This document shows positions 53,789 through 62,460 of a stretch of DNA of 64,000 bases, piece by piece. Position numbers and translations under genes: made by a program. Origin of the DNA: Streptomyces atratus (lineage in GTDB: Bacteria; Actinomycetota; Actinomycetes; Streptomycetales; Streptomycetaceae); the NCBI RefSeq assembly GCF_014648655.1, contig NZ_BMRN01000009.1, positions 186,001-250,000 on the forward strand. The letters run 5' to 3'. The notes under the pieces are model-generated. The model did not search any database. It was not told where the DNA came from and worked only from the letters and a program-made list of their open reading frames with translations. Position 1 is the first letter of the stretch. Each line of letters opens with the position of its first letter.

Positions 53789-54613
53789 CTACCAGATGGA
53801 CTCGACCCATTCCGGGTGATCGACAAACGGGTTCCGGTTGTGCTGGTACTTGTCGAATATGACGTCGTTGCGCCGCTTCTCGAAGCTGTCCGGCGGGTCC
53901 TCCTGGCTCCACGCCTTCAGTACCGAGAGGCGGCCGATGTACGGTGCGGAGCCGTTGGACACACTGTCGTTGGGTTCGAGGTCGGGGAAGGCGTCGTCGC
54001 CCTCGTAGCGCACCGCCATGTAGAGGATCATGCGGGCCACATCTCCCTTGACCGCGTCGCGCGGTTCGAAGGAGTTGCTGTCGGTGTAGCTGCCCGGTGC
54101 GCCGCTGACCGCGCTGCCACCGTTGTCGAAGTCCTTGTTGCCGCGGATGGAATTGACGGTGACATCCTCCGGGCGCAGGTGGTGGATGTCGGTGCCGGGG
54201 CCGGTGGCGGTGCCGAAGTCGCCGTGGGACTTGGCCCATACGTGCTCGCGGTTCCACTGGCCGACCGAGCCGCCGTTGTCGCTCTTGGGCTCGGAGCGCC
54301 CGGAGTAGAGGAGGATCACGTTCGAGGGGTTGGAGGGGTCCTCGTCCGTGTTCTTGAGCGCGTCCCAGACCTGGCTGTAGGAGATCTTGGTCTGGCTGCT
54401 GATGATTGTGTGCAGAGCGGTTTTGAGCGCGGTTCCGGACTTGCCGAGCGCGTCCTGGTAGTACGTGTCGTCGAGAGCGCCGAGCGGTGTCGCGGCGACC
54501 GGCGCGGCCCGGGGTGTGGCGGCGGGCGCGGCGGCCGCGGTGCCGGCGAGTACCGCGAACGCGGCAAGGGTCGCCAGCAGGGGGCGCCGGTAATGAAGGT
54601 GACGACGGGACAT
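53789..54613 (-). CDS. secreted endonuclease I family nuclease
   Basis: A 274-residue extracellular nuclease. The signal peptide is RRPLLATLAAFAVLAGTAAA with A-x-A cleavage near residue 35. The mature protein has NVILLYSGRSEPKSDNGG, WNREHVWAKSHGDFG, and TDIHHLRPEDVTVNSIRGNK then DFDNG, the beta-beta-alpha-metal site of Endonuclease_1 (PF04231-like) enzymes. The C-terminus NPFVDHPEWVESIW is diagnostic. ATG 54613 follows GAGAGGACACCCCC. It likely degrades extracellular DNA for nutrients. Confidence 0.93.
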   Translation of the reverse strand: MSRRHLHYRRPLLATLAAFAVLAGTAAAAPAATPRAAPVAATPLGALDDTYYQDALGKSGTALKTALHTIISSQTKISYSQVWDALKNTDEDPSNPSNVILLYSGRSEPKSDNGGSVGQWNREHVWAKSHGDFGTATGPGTDIHHLRPEDVTVNSIRGNKDFDNGGSAVSGAPGSYTDSNSFEPRDAVKGDVARMILYMAVRYEGDDAFPDLEPNDSVSNGSAPYIGRLSVLKAWSQEDPPDSFEKRRNDVIFDKYQHNRNPFVDHPEWVESIW

Positions 54614-54863
54614 GGGGGTGTCCTCTCCGAAAATGCGGGCACCACGAAGCCGTCACAAGGTGGGGGGCGGCGCCGCAGCGGTCGTGTGGTACGTGGTCAG
54701 CGGGAGCCTTCCACACGCACCGTGACCATGGTGTGAACGCTGTGTACCTATCATGTGCAGGTCAAGTGAGCGGCTGTCCGTGGCGCCGGGAGGGGATCGG
54801 AGAGGCATCGGATGCGGCGGGCCGGGCACGGGGCGAGAATGACCGAAAGGACGAGGAGGCGGC

Positions 54864-55064
54864 ATGAGCGACGAGCCCGAATCCGTATCCGCAGCTCGGG
54901 GAGTGACTCCCGACAGCCTCTTGCACACCGGCGGGAGCGACAATCCGTCGGCAGAGGACCTGGTGCTCGCCTCCGGGCGAGACCTGACTCCGAAGAATCT
55001 TCAGTGGGCGGAGCGCAGGCTCGCCCGGGAGGGCCGGTCGGCGATCGACAAGGCGCTGCCGTAG
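54864..55064 (+). CDS. small hypothetical protein
   Basis: A 66-residue polar protein (SVSAARGVTPDSLLHTGGSD ... TPKNLQWAERRLAREGRSAI) starting at ATG 54864 with GAGGAGG upstream. It resembles short Streptomyces proteins of unknown function often found beside methyltransferase genes. No fold is evident. Confidence 0.65.
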   Translation: MSDEPESVSAARGVTPDSLLHTGGSDNPSAEDLVLASGRDLTPKNLQWAERRLAREGRSAIDKALP

Positions 55065-55133
55065 CGCATGGCCCGGCAGTCGGCGCGGGGAGTGTGTGGG
55101 CGCTCCCCGCAGCTCGGCTAGCCTGGGTGGACA

Positions 55134-56291
55134 ATGAACCGTTTGACTACGTCAGGGGCGGGGTATGACCTCGCCCGCTTCCCCGAGGACCCGCGCGACC
55201 CGTTCCGTGCCTGGGACGCTGCCGATGAGTATCTGTTGCGGCGGCTGGAGGGAACCGACGAGTCGGCACCGGTCGACCTGTCGGGCGCCGTGGTCGTGGT
55301 GGGCGACCGCTGGGGGGCCCTGAGCACCGTGCTGGCCGGGCACCGCCCCGTACAGATCACCGACTCCTACCTGGCGCAGCGCGCGACTCTGGCGAATCTG
55401 GACCGCAACGGCGTGGACGCGGATGCCGTACGCCTCCTGTCGGCCAGGGACACACCGCCGGACCGTATCGACGTCCTGCTGGTACGTGTCCCGAAGAGCC
55501 TCGCGCTCCTGGAGGACCAGCTCCACCGGCTCGCGCCGGCCGTCCATGCGGGCACCGTCGTCATCGGCACCGGCATGGTCAAGGAGATCCACACCTCCAC
55601 CCTCAAACTCTTCGAGCGGATCATCGGCCCGACCCGTACCTCCCTCGCGGTCAAGAAGGCCCGGCTCATCTTCTGCACCCCGGACCCGGCCCTGGCCCGC
55701 ACGCCGAGCCCCTGGCCGCACCGCTACGACCTGCCCGAGGGCGTCGGTCCGGTCTCCGGCCGGACGGTCACCAACCATGCCGGGATCTTCTGCGCCGAGC
55801 GCCTCGACATCGGCACCCGCTTCTTCCTCGGTCATCTCCCCGCGCGCAGCGGCCCCGACCGGGTAGTCGACCTCGGCTGCGGAAACGGGGTCGTCGGGCT
55901 GTCCGCCGCGCTGGCCAATCCCGAAGCGACGGTCACCTTCATCGACGAGTCGTACCAGGCGGTCGCCTCCGCCGAGGAGACCTTCCGGGCCAACGCCGGT
56001 CCGGACGCCAAGGCCGACTTCGTGGTCGGCGACGGGCTGGCACAGCTGCCGCCGGCCAGTGTGGACCTGGTGCTCAACAACCCGCCGTTCCACTCCCACC
56101 AGGCAACCACCGACGCAACGGCCCGCAACATGTTCCACGGGGCGCGCGCCGCACTGCGGCAGGGCGGCGAGCTGTGGGTCGTCGGCAATCGGCACCTCGG
56201 CTACCACACCCAGCTGCGCCGGACCTTCGGCAACTGCACCACGGTCGCGGGCGACCCGAAGTTCGTCGTCCTGCGCGCCGTCAAGCGCTGA
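55134..56291 (+). CDS. class I SAM-dependent methyltransferase, RlmG/RsmC-like
   Basis: A 385-residue protein with two Rossmann-like halves. The N-terminal pseudo-catalytic half has LSGAVVVVGDRWGALSTVLA. The C-terminal half has the SAM motif VVDLGCGNGVVGLSAALANP (about 242-261) and the catalytic NNPPFHSH (N-P-P-F) at about 318, followed by GELWVVGNRHLGYHTQLRR. This two-domain form and length fit RlmG (23S rRNA G1835 N2-methyltransferase) better than RsmC. ATG 55134 is the listed start. Confidence 0.88.
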   Translation: MNRLTTSGAGYDLARFPEDPRDPFRAWDAADEYLLRRLEGTDESAPVDLSGAVVVVGDRWGALSTVLAGHRPVQITDSYLAQRATLANLDRNGVDADAVRLLSARDTPPDRIDVLLVRVPKSLALLEDQLHRLAPAVHAGTVVIGTGMVKEIHTSTLKLFERIIGPTRTSLAVKKARLIFCTPDPALARTPSPWPHRYDLPEGVGPVSGRTVTNHAGIFCAERLDIGTRFFLGHLPARSGPDRVVDLGCGNGVVGLSAALANPEATVTFIDESYQAVASAEETFRANAGPDAKADFVVGDGLAQLPPASVDLVLNNPPFHSHQATTDATARNMFHGARAALRQGGELWVVGNRHLGYHTQLRRTFGNCTTVAGDPKFVVLRAVKR

Positions 56292-56393
56292 CGCCCGCCG
56301 GAGACGTCCTGGCCCTTCCGGATTCTTGCAACACGTTCTACTGTGTGCGCCGCCGCACACGGGCGACGCGACCGCGAGACTCCTGGAGGGGCC

Positions 56394-57572
56394 GTGCACC
56401 TCGAATACACGCCTGAACAGCAGCAGTTGCGCGCCGAACTGCGTACGTACTTCGCCGGACTGGTCCCCGACAACGCCTACGCGCGCTACGCCGACCCCTC
56501 CTCACAGAAGAACTTCTACCGTGAGACGATCCGCCGCCTCGGTACCGACGGCTGGCTCGGCGTCGGCTGGCCGACGGAGTACGGCGGACGCGGACTGTCG
56601 CCGATGGAACAGTTCATCTTCTTCGACGAGGCCGCCCAGGCGGGCGTTCCGCTGCCGCTGATGGCCCTCAACACCGTCGGCCCGACGATCATGCAGTTCG
56701 GCACCGACGAACAGAAGGACTACTTCCTGCCGAAGGTCCTTGCCGGCGAGATCGACTTCGCGATCGGATACAGCGAACCCGACGCGGGCACAGACCTTGC
56801 CGCGCTCAAGACCCGGGCCGTGCGCGACGGCGACGACTATGTCGTCAACGGGCAGAAGATCTGGACGACCAACGGCGACACGGCCGACTGGGTCTGGCTC
56901 GCCGTCCGCACCGATCCGGACGCCCCGCCCCACAAGGGCATCACCATGCTCCTCGTCCCGACGAGCGACCCCGGCTATTCCTGCACCGTCATCAACACCC
57001 TCGCCTCGCACGACACCACCGCCAGCTACTACGAGAACATCCGCGTCCCCGTCTCCCGCCGCGTCGGCGACGAGAACAAGGGCTGGCGGCTCATCACCAA
57101 CCAGCTCAACCATGAACGCGTCACCCTCGCCGCCCACGGCACCATGGCCGTCCGCGCCCTCCACAACGTCCAGCGCTGGGCGGCGGACACCCGGCTCACC
57201 GACGGCCGCCGCGTCATCGACCTCGGCTGGGTCCGCGCCCTCCTGGCCCGCACCCACACCAGGCTCGACGCCATGAAGCTCCTCAACTGGCAGATGGTGT
57301 CCGCGGTCCAGAACGGAACCCTCACCCCGCAGGACGCCTCCGCCGTCAAGGTCTACGGCTCCGAGGCACGCCGTGACGCCTACGCCTGGCTGATGGAGGT
57401 CGTCGGCTCGGCGGGACCGCTGAAGGAAGGGTCGGCAGGCGCCGTACTGCACGGCGAGCTCGAACGCGGATACCGGTCCGCCGTCATCTTCACCTTCGGC
57501 GGCGGCAACAATGAGATCCAGCGGGAGATCATCTCGTGGATCGGCCTGGGGATGCCGCGCGTACGGCGGTGA
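56394..57572 (+). CDS. acyl-CoA dehydrogenase
   Basis: A 392-residue FAD-dependent acyl-CoA dehydrogenase. LGVGWPTEYGGRGLSPMEQF, the FAD/substrate region IGYSEPDAGTDLAALKTRAV, WTTNGDTADWVWLAVRT, and the C-terminal LERGYRSAVIFTFGGGNNEI then QREIIS are family hallmarks. The usual catalytic Glu position near residue 370 holds GGGNNEIQRE, so the Glu is plausible in that loop; the exact residue is not certain. GTG 56394 follows GGAGGGG. The substrate is unknown (possibly steroid- or branched-chain). Confidence 0.93.
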   Translation: MHLEYTPEQQQLRAELRTYFAGLVPDNAYARYADPSSQKNFYRETIRRLGTDGWLGVGWPTEYGGRGLSPMEQFIFFDEAAQAGVPLPLMALNTVGPTIMQFGTDEQKDYFLPKVLAGEIDFAIGYSEPDAGTDLAALKTRAVRDGDDYVVNGQKIWTTNGDTADWVWLAVRTDPDAPPHKGITMLLVPTSDPGYSCTVINTLASHDTTASYYENIRVPVSRRVGDENKGWRLITNQLNHERVTLAAHGTMAVRALHNVQRWAADTRLTDGRRVIDLGWVRALLARTHTRLDAMKLLNWQMVSAVQNGTLTPQDASAVKVYGSEARRDAYAWLMEVVGSAGPLKEGSAGAVLHGELERGYRSAVIFTFGGGNNEIQREIISWIGLGMPRVRR

Positions 57573-57882
57573 GCGGGTGCGACCACAGATTTTGGTTGTC
57601 ACATACCGGGGATAGTTGGCACTGAATGGATTCGCGTAAGCATCCAGCTGTGACTCAGCACGCTAACTGTCGTGTCAGCACGACATCTGTCGTCCAGGGT
57701 GAGCATCGATCTCGCGGCTGATTCAGCCGGGACACGGTGGTTGGAACCTGGTCTTGATTGTTGGCACCGAGGCTTGATGGCTAACGCCGAGGCCGCGGTC
57801 CCGTCCCTATCGACGCTCGTGGTCTTCGCCAGAGCCCGTAATCCCCCAGGTCCTGGCTGCGTGAGCCACTAGGTTGGTGTGC
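57573..57882. other. gene-free spacer at the start of an accessory island
   Basis: About 310 bases in which I find no credible reading frame. A short inverted element CTGTCGTG...CACGACA lies near 57667-57685. The base composition is visibly less GC-rich than to the left. It marks the shift from core-like genes to the accessory region. Confidence 0.4.
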
Positions 57883-58401
57883 GTGGAGACGCGGGGGCAG
57901 AGGCATCGGTATGTGGGTCCGGCGGAGCTGAAGGCGCTCGTCCGGACGGGTGGCGAGGGTCGGAGCATCCGTTCGTCGGCGGACTTCGGCGAGTGGGTCT
58001 CTGCGCTGCTGGATGAGTTGGCCGAGCCGTTCACGTTCGTCGTCGACAGCGGCGGGGTGCTGCGACTGGCTCCGCGCCGCAGCGAGCACGTGGTGTGTGC
58101 TGGCGGTGGAGAGGTGTTGAGCGCTGGCGAGATGAGCTTCCGTGAGGAGTCCGGGCGGTGGGTGGTCGAGGAGGTAAGCAACCAGTCGACCGGCTACTGC
58201 CCGGACGTCGGCTCATGGCCGGCCGTGGCCGAGGCCCTGGAGCGGATCGGGATCCATTACCCGTCCGGGTTCACGCACGAGGTGGTCTTCCGCCGATGCC
58301 GCTCCTGCCGGGAGCTCAACATCGTGCGAGAGGAGGACTTCGTCTGCGTCTTCTGCGGCGAGGATCTGCCGCGGGAGTGGAACGTCAGGGAGCCCGGGTG
58401 A
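57883..58401 (+). CDS. unknown protein with C-terminal zinc-ribbon, possible immunity-type protein
   Basis: A 172-residue protein. The N-terminal half is a mixed domain (SADFGEWVSALLDELAEPFT, VLRLAPRRSEHVVCAGGGEV). The middle has VVEEVSNQSTGYCPDVGSWP then AVAEALERIG. The last 40 residues form a treble-type zinc ribbon: FRRCRSCRELNI ... FVCVFCGEDLPREW (two C-x2-C pairs). The GTG 57883 is preferred over TTG 57874. Its stop overlaps the next start (GTGA), so the two proteins are made together. Families like this recur next to polymorphic toxins in Streptomyces in my recollection; no toxin gene is intact here. Codon use is less biased than in core genes. Confidence 0.72.
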   Translation: METRGQRHRYVGPAELKALVRTGGEGRSIRSSADFGEWVSALLDELAEPFTFVVDSGGVLRLAPRRSEHVVCAGGGEVLSAGEMSFREESGRWVVEEVSNQSTGYCPDVGSWPAVAEALERIGIHYPSGFTHEVVFRRCRSCRELNIVREEDFVCVFCGEDLPREWNVREPG

Positions 58402-58808
58402 CTGGTCAGACAGCGAAGATCGCATCGCGTTGCGAGTGCGGCAGCATGGCGGTGCGACAGGTGAACCAGTTCATCCTTCGCGATGAGTTGTGGTGGGACT
58501 CGGAGTTCTCTTGCGGGTCCTGCGGCACCTACCTGTGCGAACACGCCGGTCCGGGACCAGCACCTGATGATGTCCGGGAGGCTCTACTCGCAGCGCACGG
58601 ACCTGTCAGGCTGCGGTTGGTCGATCCGCTTCCCAGTCTCGTCCCAGCTTTGAAGGTCCTTCGGGAGGTCTCAGCGGCCTCGTTGTCGCGGGCTCGTGAG
58701 CTGGTCGGGGAACTGAGCCACGATGGCCTCGCGGGGACGTTGTCGGAGATGGAGTTCCTGAAGGCCCGGCTGCAGGTGCGCGGGGTTCACGTCGACATCG
58801 ATCGGTAG
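58398..58808 (+). CDS. unknown protein with Cys cluster and L7/L12 C-terminal-like domain
   Basis: A 136-residue protein translationally coupled to the one before (GTGA overlap at 58398-58401). The N-terminal part has a Cys cluster: SRCECGSMAVRQVNQFIL, then SEFSCGSCGTYLCEH, likely a zinc site. The C-terminal 70 residues (LVPALKVLREVSAASLSRAR, ELVGEL, SEMEFLKARLQVRGVHVDID) have the beta-alpha-alpha-beta-alpha-beta pattern of the ribosomal protein L7/L12 C-terminal domain (I-K-x-V-R-E-x-T...L-x-E-A-K-x-L-V-E...L-x-x-x-G-A-x-V-x-L). Function unknown; immunity or ribosome-associated roles are both possible. Confidence 0.72.
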   Translation: MTGQTAKIASRCECGSMAVRQVNQFILRDELWWDSEFSCGSCGTYLCEHAGPGPAPDDVREALLAAHGPVRLRLVDPLPSLVPALKVLREVSAASLSRARELVGELSHDGLAGTLSEMEFLKARLQVRGVHVDIDR

Positions 58809-58831
58809 CTGTCCCCGGAGGAACCTGGAGG

Positions 58832-59495
58832 TCAGCTGCGGATCCGGCGGTGCCACCAGGGGAGGTCCGTTGGTGTTAAGGGATTGTTCAACGTGCGCGC
58901 GAGAAACCGGGCGTCGAGAGGCTCGACGGCCTTGCGGAGTTCGCGCCGCGCCTTGGCACTGATCGTTCGCATGGCTGCTTCGAGCAGGGTGCGGGCGTGC
59001 ATGTCGCGCCAGCCTGTCGTGCCTTCGCAGGAGAGTTCCACGGACGGATAGGACCGCCGTACGGTCTGGGACCAGGCCCGGAAGGCGTGAGCCACGTCTC
59101 CCGAGTAGAGCCCGTTCTTCCGCTCGAACCGGCCGATCTGACGGTTCGTGGCGGCTGAGAGGCCGCGGATGACGGCTCGGGTGCCGCGGTTGATGCGGTG
59201 GGGCAGCTGCGCCCGGATCTCGCCCGGTGACCGGCGAGGCATGGAGAGACGCATCGATCTTCGTGGCGAGATCCTCCGCGTGCCGGATGAGGAGTTGCCG
59301 CAGAGCCGTGTTGTGGCGGCCGAGCTGGCTGGTCGTGGGCCGGATGGTGCACCCGGTCGAACGGGCCAGCCGGATGGGCGAGAGGTGGAGGCGGTGGGCG
59401 AGTCTCAGTAGATAGCCGCCCAGGGACTCCCCATCGAGCGGGTCCAGGCTCCGTGCCAGTGGTCGCGCCCTCGGGCTGGCGAGTGCTTCATCCAT
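58832..59495 (-). pseudogene. TniQ-like protein joined by frameshift to a 140-residue unknown module
   Basis: From ATG 59495 the minus strand reads LDPLDGESLGGYLLRLAHRL, then LSPIRLARSTGCTIRPTTSQ: the opening of TniQ-type transposition accessory proteins. The cysteine-rich TniQ zinc region is absent. After RHAEDLATKIDASLHA the frame shifts (about 59240) into RRSPGEIRAQLPHRINRG, GRFERKNGLYSGDVAHAFRA, SYPSVELSCEGTTGWRDMHA and ends LNNPLTPTDLPWWHRRI. The C-terminal module on its own has a plausible start at 59254 and may still be translated. Deletion plus frameshift suggests decay of a mobile-type operon with the gene at 59488-59941. Confidence 0.5.
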
Positions 59496-59941
59496 CAGCG
59501 GTCGGCCTGTCACCGTGGTCAGCGAAGACCGTGTTGCGTGGTCTGCCGGCCCTCTTCCGTGGTTGCTGTGGAGGTTTGACGTTCGGTGGGACCTCCGGGA
59601 TCTCACCGGCCTGCGGATCGAGGTCGGCGAGATTGCCCAGGCGGATGGAGGTGCGGGCCCTCTTCCCGGTACGACCGCCGGTCGCCCGCCTGTGGCCGCC
59701 CCTCCTTGCCGACCGTTCCGCCCCGCACCAGGCAGTCCCCGGTCTCGGCGCACTTCTCCCGAACCCACGCAACGGTGATGTCCTCGACCTCGTCGCGGAC
59801 GTAGATCGCAAAGCCATACTTTACCGCCCGCCTGTAGCAGGGTTGGCACATCCCGTTCCGAAGCGGCTTGTACGGGTTCCTGCACTCCCGGCAGACCTTG
59901 GTCACCCCCGGTTCCTCAGAGATGTTGATCTCGCGCTCCAT
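59488..59941 (-). pseudogene. frameshifted zinc-ribbon protein upstream of the TniQ-like gene
   Basis: From ATG 59941 the minus strand gives VTKVCRECRNPYKPLRNGMC then QPCYRRAVKYG (Cys-x2-Cys...Cys-x2-Cys) and ITVAWVREKCAETGDCLVRG, which resembles HNH-endonuclease-like phage/mobile proteins. At about 59700 the sense switches to the next frame: RTSIRLGNLADLDPQAGEIP, PRKRAGRPRNTVFADHGDRP, ending at TGA 59488. The stop overlaps the start of the TniQ-like gene (ATGGATGA), implying they were an operon. A single-base change near 59690-59710 splits it. Confidence 0.4.
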
Positions 59942-60119
59942 GCGGGCAGGGCAGGGGCCGGCTCTGACAGCGCCGTCCCGGCCGCAGTCGGCTCAGATCC
60001 CTGTGGACCAAGCGACTACACCGCCGATCCTCTCCGTGAGGCGGGCCAAGGGGGCAGCCTCTGCGGACGCGGACTCTGAGCACCCGAGTTGTCCGTTCGG
60101 GCCAACTACCGCACTCAGT

Positions 60120-60140
60120 GAGCCTCTTCCAACCTGACGG
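60120..60140. repeat. left terminal inverted repeat of the IS5-type element
   Basis: The core GAGCCTCTTCCAACC begins 91 bases before the transposase start. It matches the complement of 34167-34185 beside the other IS5-type copy and the complement of 61821-61841. Confidence 0.7.
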
Positions 60141-60230
60141 GTGGTTGGGTCTGCGCCCCGGTGGCGGGCATGAAGAAAGCTCCTCGTAGATGGGTTCACG
60201 ACCAAGATCACCAGTCCGTCAGGAGCTCTC

Positions 60231-60981
60231 GTGCTTGTCTACCCGCCTGCCATCGATCTGTCCAGCGGCACCCTGTAGCGTCTTGCCGGTCTGCTCGCGG
60301 GCCACCGGCGCCAGATCGGCTCCCGCTGGCGCCGTCTTACCTGTGGCCGGCAGGCCCTGCTCGTCCTCGCGCACCTGCGCTGCGGTGACACCTACGCCCG
60401 CCTCGCGGCGGGTTTCCACATCGGGATCGCGACGGTCTGCCGCTACATACGCGAAATCGTCGAACTCCTGGCCTCGCTCGCTCCGACGCTGGAGCAGGCC
60501 ATGGACACGGTCCGCAGGAAGGCGTACGTGATCCTCGACGGCACGCTCCTGCCGATCGACCGTATCGCCGCCGACCGCCCGTACTACTCGGGGAAGAAGA
60601 AGCATCACGGCATGAACGTGCAGGTTCTCGCCGACCCAGCCGGACGCCTGATCTGGGCATTGGACGCACTGCCGGGAGCCACGCACGACCTGACCGCGGC
60701 CCGGACCCACGACATCCCGGCCGCTCTGACCGCCGGCGACATCAAGTGCGGGGCGGACAAGGCGTATCTGGGTGCGAGCCCCAGCATCCGTGTCCCGTTT
60801 CGGGGCAGGAACCTGCGCGGCTGGCGCCGGCGTCACAACCGGGACCGCCAAGATCCGCAGCCTCGTCGAACGCGCCATGGCGATCCTGAAGAGCTGGCGG
60901 GTCCTTCGGAAGCTCCGTTGCACCACCACCCGGATCACCGCCGTCGTCAGAGCCGTCGCCACCCTCGAACTCGCCATCTGA
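60231..60981 (+). pseudogene. IS5-family transposase with nonsense codon and frameshift
   Basis: GTG 60231 follows AGGAG and opens LVYPPAIDLSSGTL, then TAG at 60276-60278, beyond which the family sequence continues in the same frame: RQALLVLAHLRCGDTYARLA, FHIGIATVCRYIREIVEL, VILDGTLLPIDRIAADRPYY (first Asp), KHHGMNVQVLADPAGRL, CGADKAYLGAS (second Asp). Near 60840 the frame slips by one and ends in VERAMAILKSWRVLRKLRCT (Glu helix), stop 60979-60981. Two lesions make it inactive. It is clearly related to the fragment at 33582-34169. Confidence 0.75.
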
Positions 60982-61010
60982 TCAAGATGGAGAGCGTTCA
61001 AATCGGTAGG

Positions 61011-61634
61011 TCAGGTCACCGAGATTTGCCACTTGCCGTGTTCGGACAGGGTGACGTATCCGTGCTGCGGAAGGCGCAGGGTGCCCTTCTGGTTGACAGC
61101 GGAGGTGAAGCGGATCAGCTGCTTCCCACCGTTGGCCGGCGTGTAGATGATGGTGCCGGGGGAGTCGATGAAGTCGTAGTGCACAACCGGGGCGTATTCG
61201 AAGTACGGCTTGAGGCTGAAATAGCCGAAGGTCTGGGTTCCCTTTCCCCGGGCTGTTTTGGTCGGGAGCTGAGGCAGCGCGCCGCTGTCCACGATGCGCA
61301 CCTTCCACCGGCCCAGGCCACTGGCGGCCTCGTTGCCCACCATGATTCGCCAGATGGCGAGGGCGTCGCAGTCGGCCGGCAGGACGATGTGCGACGGCCC
61401 AGTCCGGCCGATGGTGACGAGCGTGTCATGGGCCCGCTGATGATAGGGACCCTTGCGCACGGTCGACAGGTTGAAGCTCGTGGTGAAGCCCGCGCGGAAC
61501 TCCAAAAAGGACCGGATTTCCGTCCCCTGCGCCCGGTATCTCGACAATCCGGCTGCGCCAGTCGGACCATTTAGCGGACGTGGTGCTGCCCACGTTCCCT
61601 CCCCTGCGTCGGTCGCGAAGCGCTCGGGAGTCAT
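61011..61634 (-). CDS. unknown ORF inside the IS-bounded segment
   Basis: The reading frame opens as far as 61712; ATG 61634 gives 207 residues and a better-composed start than the Pro/Arg-rich upstream part. The protein looks beta-rich: RSFLEFRAGFTTSFNLSTVR, TIGRTGPSHIVLPADCDALA, LGRWKVRIVDSGALPQLP, TFGYFSLKPYFEYAPVVHYD, FIDSPGTIIYTPANGG, HGYVTLSEHGKWQISVT. It has one Cys and no clear catalytic motif. I recognise no family. Good amino-acid composition and hydrophobic periodicity argue for a real protein. Its 3' end stops 11 bases from the nearer IS end. Confidence 0.55.
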   Translation of the reverse strand: MTPERFATDAGEGTWAAPRPLNGPTGAAGLSRYRAQGTEIRSFLEFRAGFTTSFNLSTVRKGPYHQRAHDTLVTIGRTGPSHIVLPADCDALAIWRIMVGNEAASGLGRWKVRIVDSGALPQLPTKTARGKGTQTFGYFSLKPYFEYAPVVHYDFIDSPGTIIYTPANGGKQLIRFTSAVNQKGTLRLPQHGYVTLSEHGKWQISVT

Positions 61635-61820
61635 GGTGGCACGCGGACCCGGGCTGCGGCTCCGCTCCAGTCCGACGGGGGCCAGCTGTCGCTCAGGAGA
61701 AGAACCTGGCATCGCCGACGCCGGGGCGGACTCCGCCTTCGGAAGACCGGCTTCCGTACGCGGCGGGTTACCGACCGAGGAGGTTCAAGGGGTTTCGCGT
61801 CCTCGTCCCTGTTGAACCAG

Positions 61821-61841
61821 CCGTCAGGTTGAAAGAGGCTC
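61821..61841. repeat. candidate right terminal inverted repeat
   Basis: The complement of this stretch differs from 60120-60140 at a single base of 21. It lies about 110 bases upstream of the unknown minus-strand ORF and has no transposase next to it. Confidence 0.65.
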
Positions 61842-62100
61842 TATAGCACGAGCCTGGACTCTTTCGCTACTCGGGGCTGCTGAGTCCGGGACTTGGGGAG
61901 TCGGGCCTGCCGAGACTGGCTGGAAGGATGCTCGTCGCTTGATCGCACTGGGCGGCAAGGCAGGCGGCATGCGCCGCGATACGGTGAAGCAGCTCGCGTT
62001 TGGCGCCCTTGCAGTTTGCGGGTGTGCGCATCTGATTAATTGAGGCGACCACTTGTTGAGTGCTGCGGCCTGATTTCCGCAAGGAATTCAGAATGGTGCT

Positions 62101-62457
62101 GTGGAGGTGGTCTTTGTGTGTGGTTTCGACCCAGATAAGAACGGTTGCTGCTTCTTGGCTGGGCGATGTGCGGCCCTGGCGGAACGTGTCGAGTCCGTTG
62201 CAGAGTTCGATCCAATGCGCATGCGGCAGGTGCCAGGGCTGGAGCGCTTCACGGCGGCGTTGATAATCGATGCGGGGGAAGGTGTCGTCGAGGCAGCGGG
62301 CGAGGGACTCAACGGACTGATGGAACGCTGGCCACAGGCTGCGGGGCGAGAGTTCTCGCTTGAGTACCTTCTGGCTGTTGTGCTGTGTTCCATGGCACGT
62401 GAAGTGCTTGCGCGCATTGGGGCCACGTGCCGCCGCCGCTCATTTCAGCGAGTTTGA
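62101..62457 (+). CDS. hypothetical protein, accessory composition
   Basis: A 118-residue frame from GTG 62101 with ordered helices: CCFLAGRCAALAERVESVAE, ERFTAALIIDAGEGVVEAAG, and SLEYLLAVVLCSMAREVLAR. The last ten residues are arginine-rich and less convincing. Third codon positions are only moderately GC-rich, unlike core genes here. No Shine-Dalgarno stands out. No family recognised. Confidence 0.4.
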   Translation: MEVVFVCGFDPDKNGCCFLAGRCAALAERVESVAEFDPMRMRQVPGLERFTAALIIDAGEGVVEAAGEGLNGLMERWPQAAGREFSLEYLLAVVLCSMAREVLARIGATCRRRSFQRV

Positions 62458-62460
62458 GGG

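Larger units (their letters stand above)
60120..61841. mobile_element. IS5-type element with distant right end and internal unknown ORF
   Basis: A 21-base repeat at 60120-60140 and its near-perfect complement (20 of 21) at 61821-61841 bound about 1.7 kb. Inside lie a defective DDE_Tnp_4-type transposase (60231-60981) and, in the opposite direction, an ORF of unknown function (61011-61634 or longer). A more degenerate inverted repeat at 60982-61000 directly after the transposase is an alternative right end, and would make a normal-size IS (about 880 bases). If the outer repeat is real, this is an IS carrying a passenger gene or a nested insertion. Confidence 0.5.

Noticed and set aside
60982..61000. 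Degenerate inverted repeat directly after the IS5 transposase
   Set aside because: Only about 12 of 17 positions match the left end, against 20 of 21 for the repeat at 61821-61841; kept only as an alternative right end.
61867..62082. Minus-strand 71-residue open frame starting at TTG 62082
   Set aside because: Composition is not absurd, but there is no ribosome binding site and no recognisable feature.
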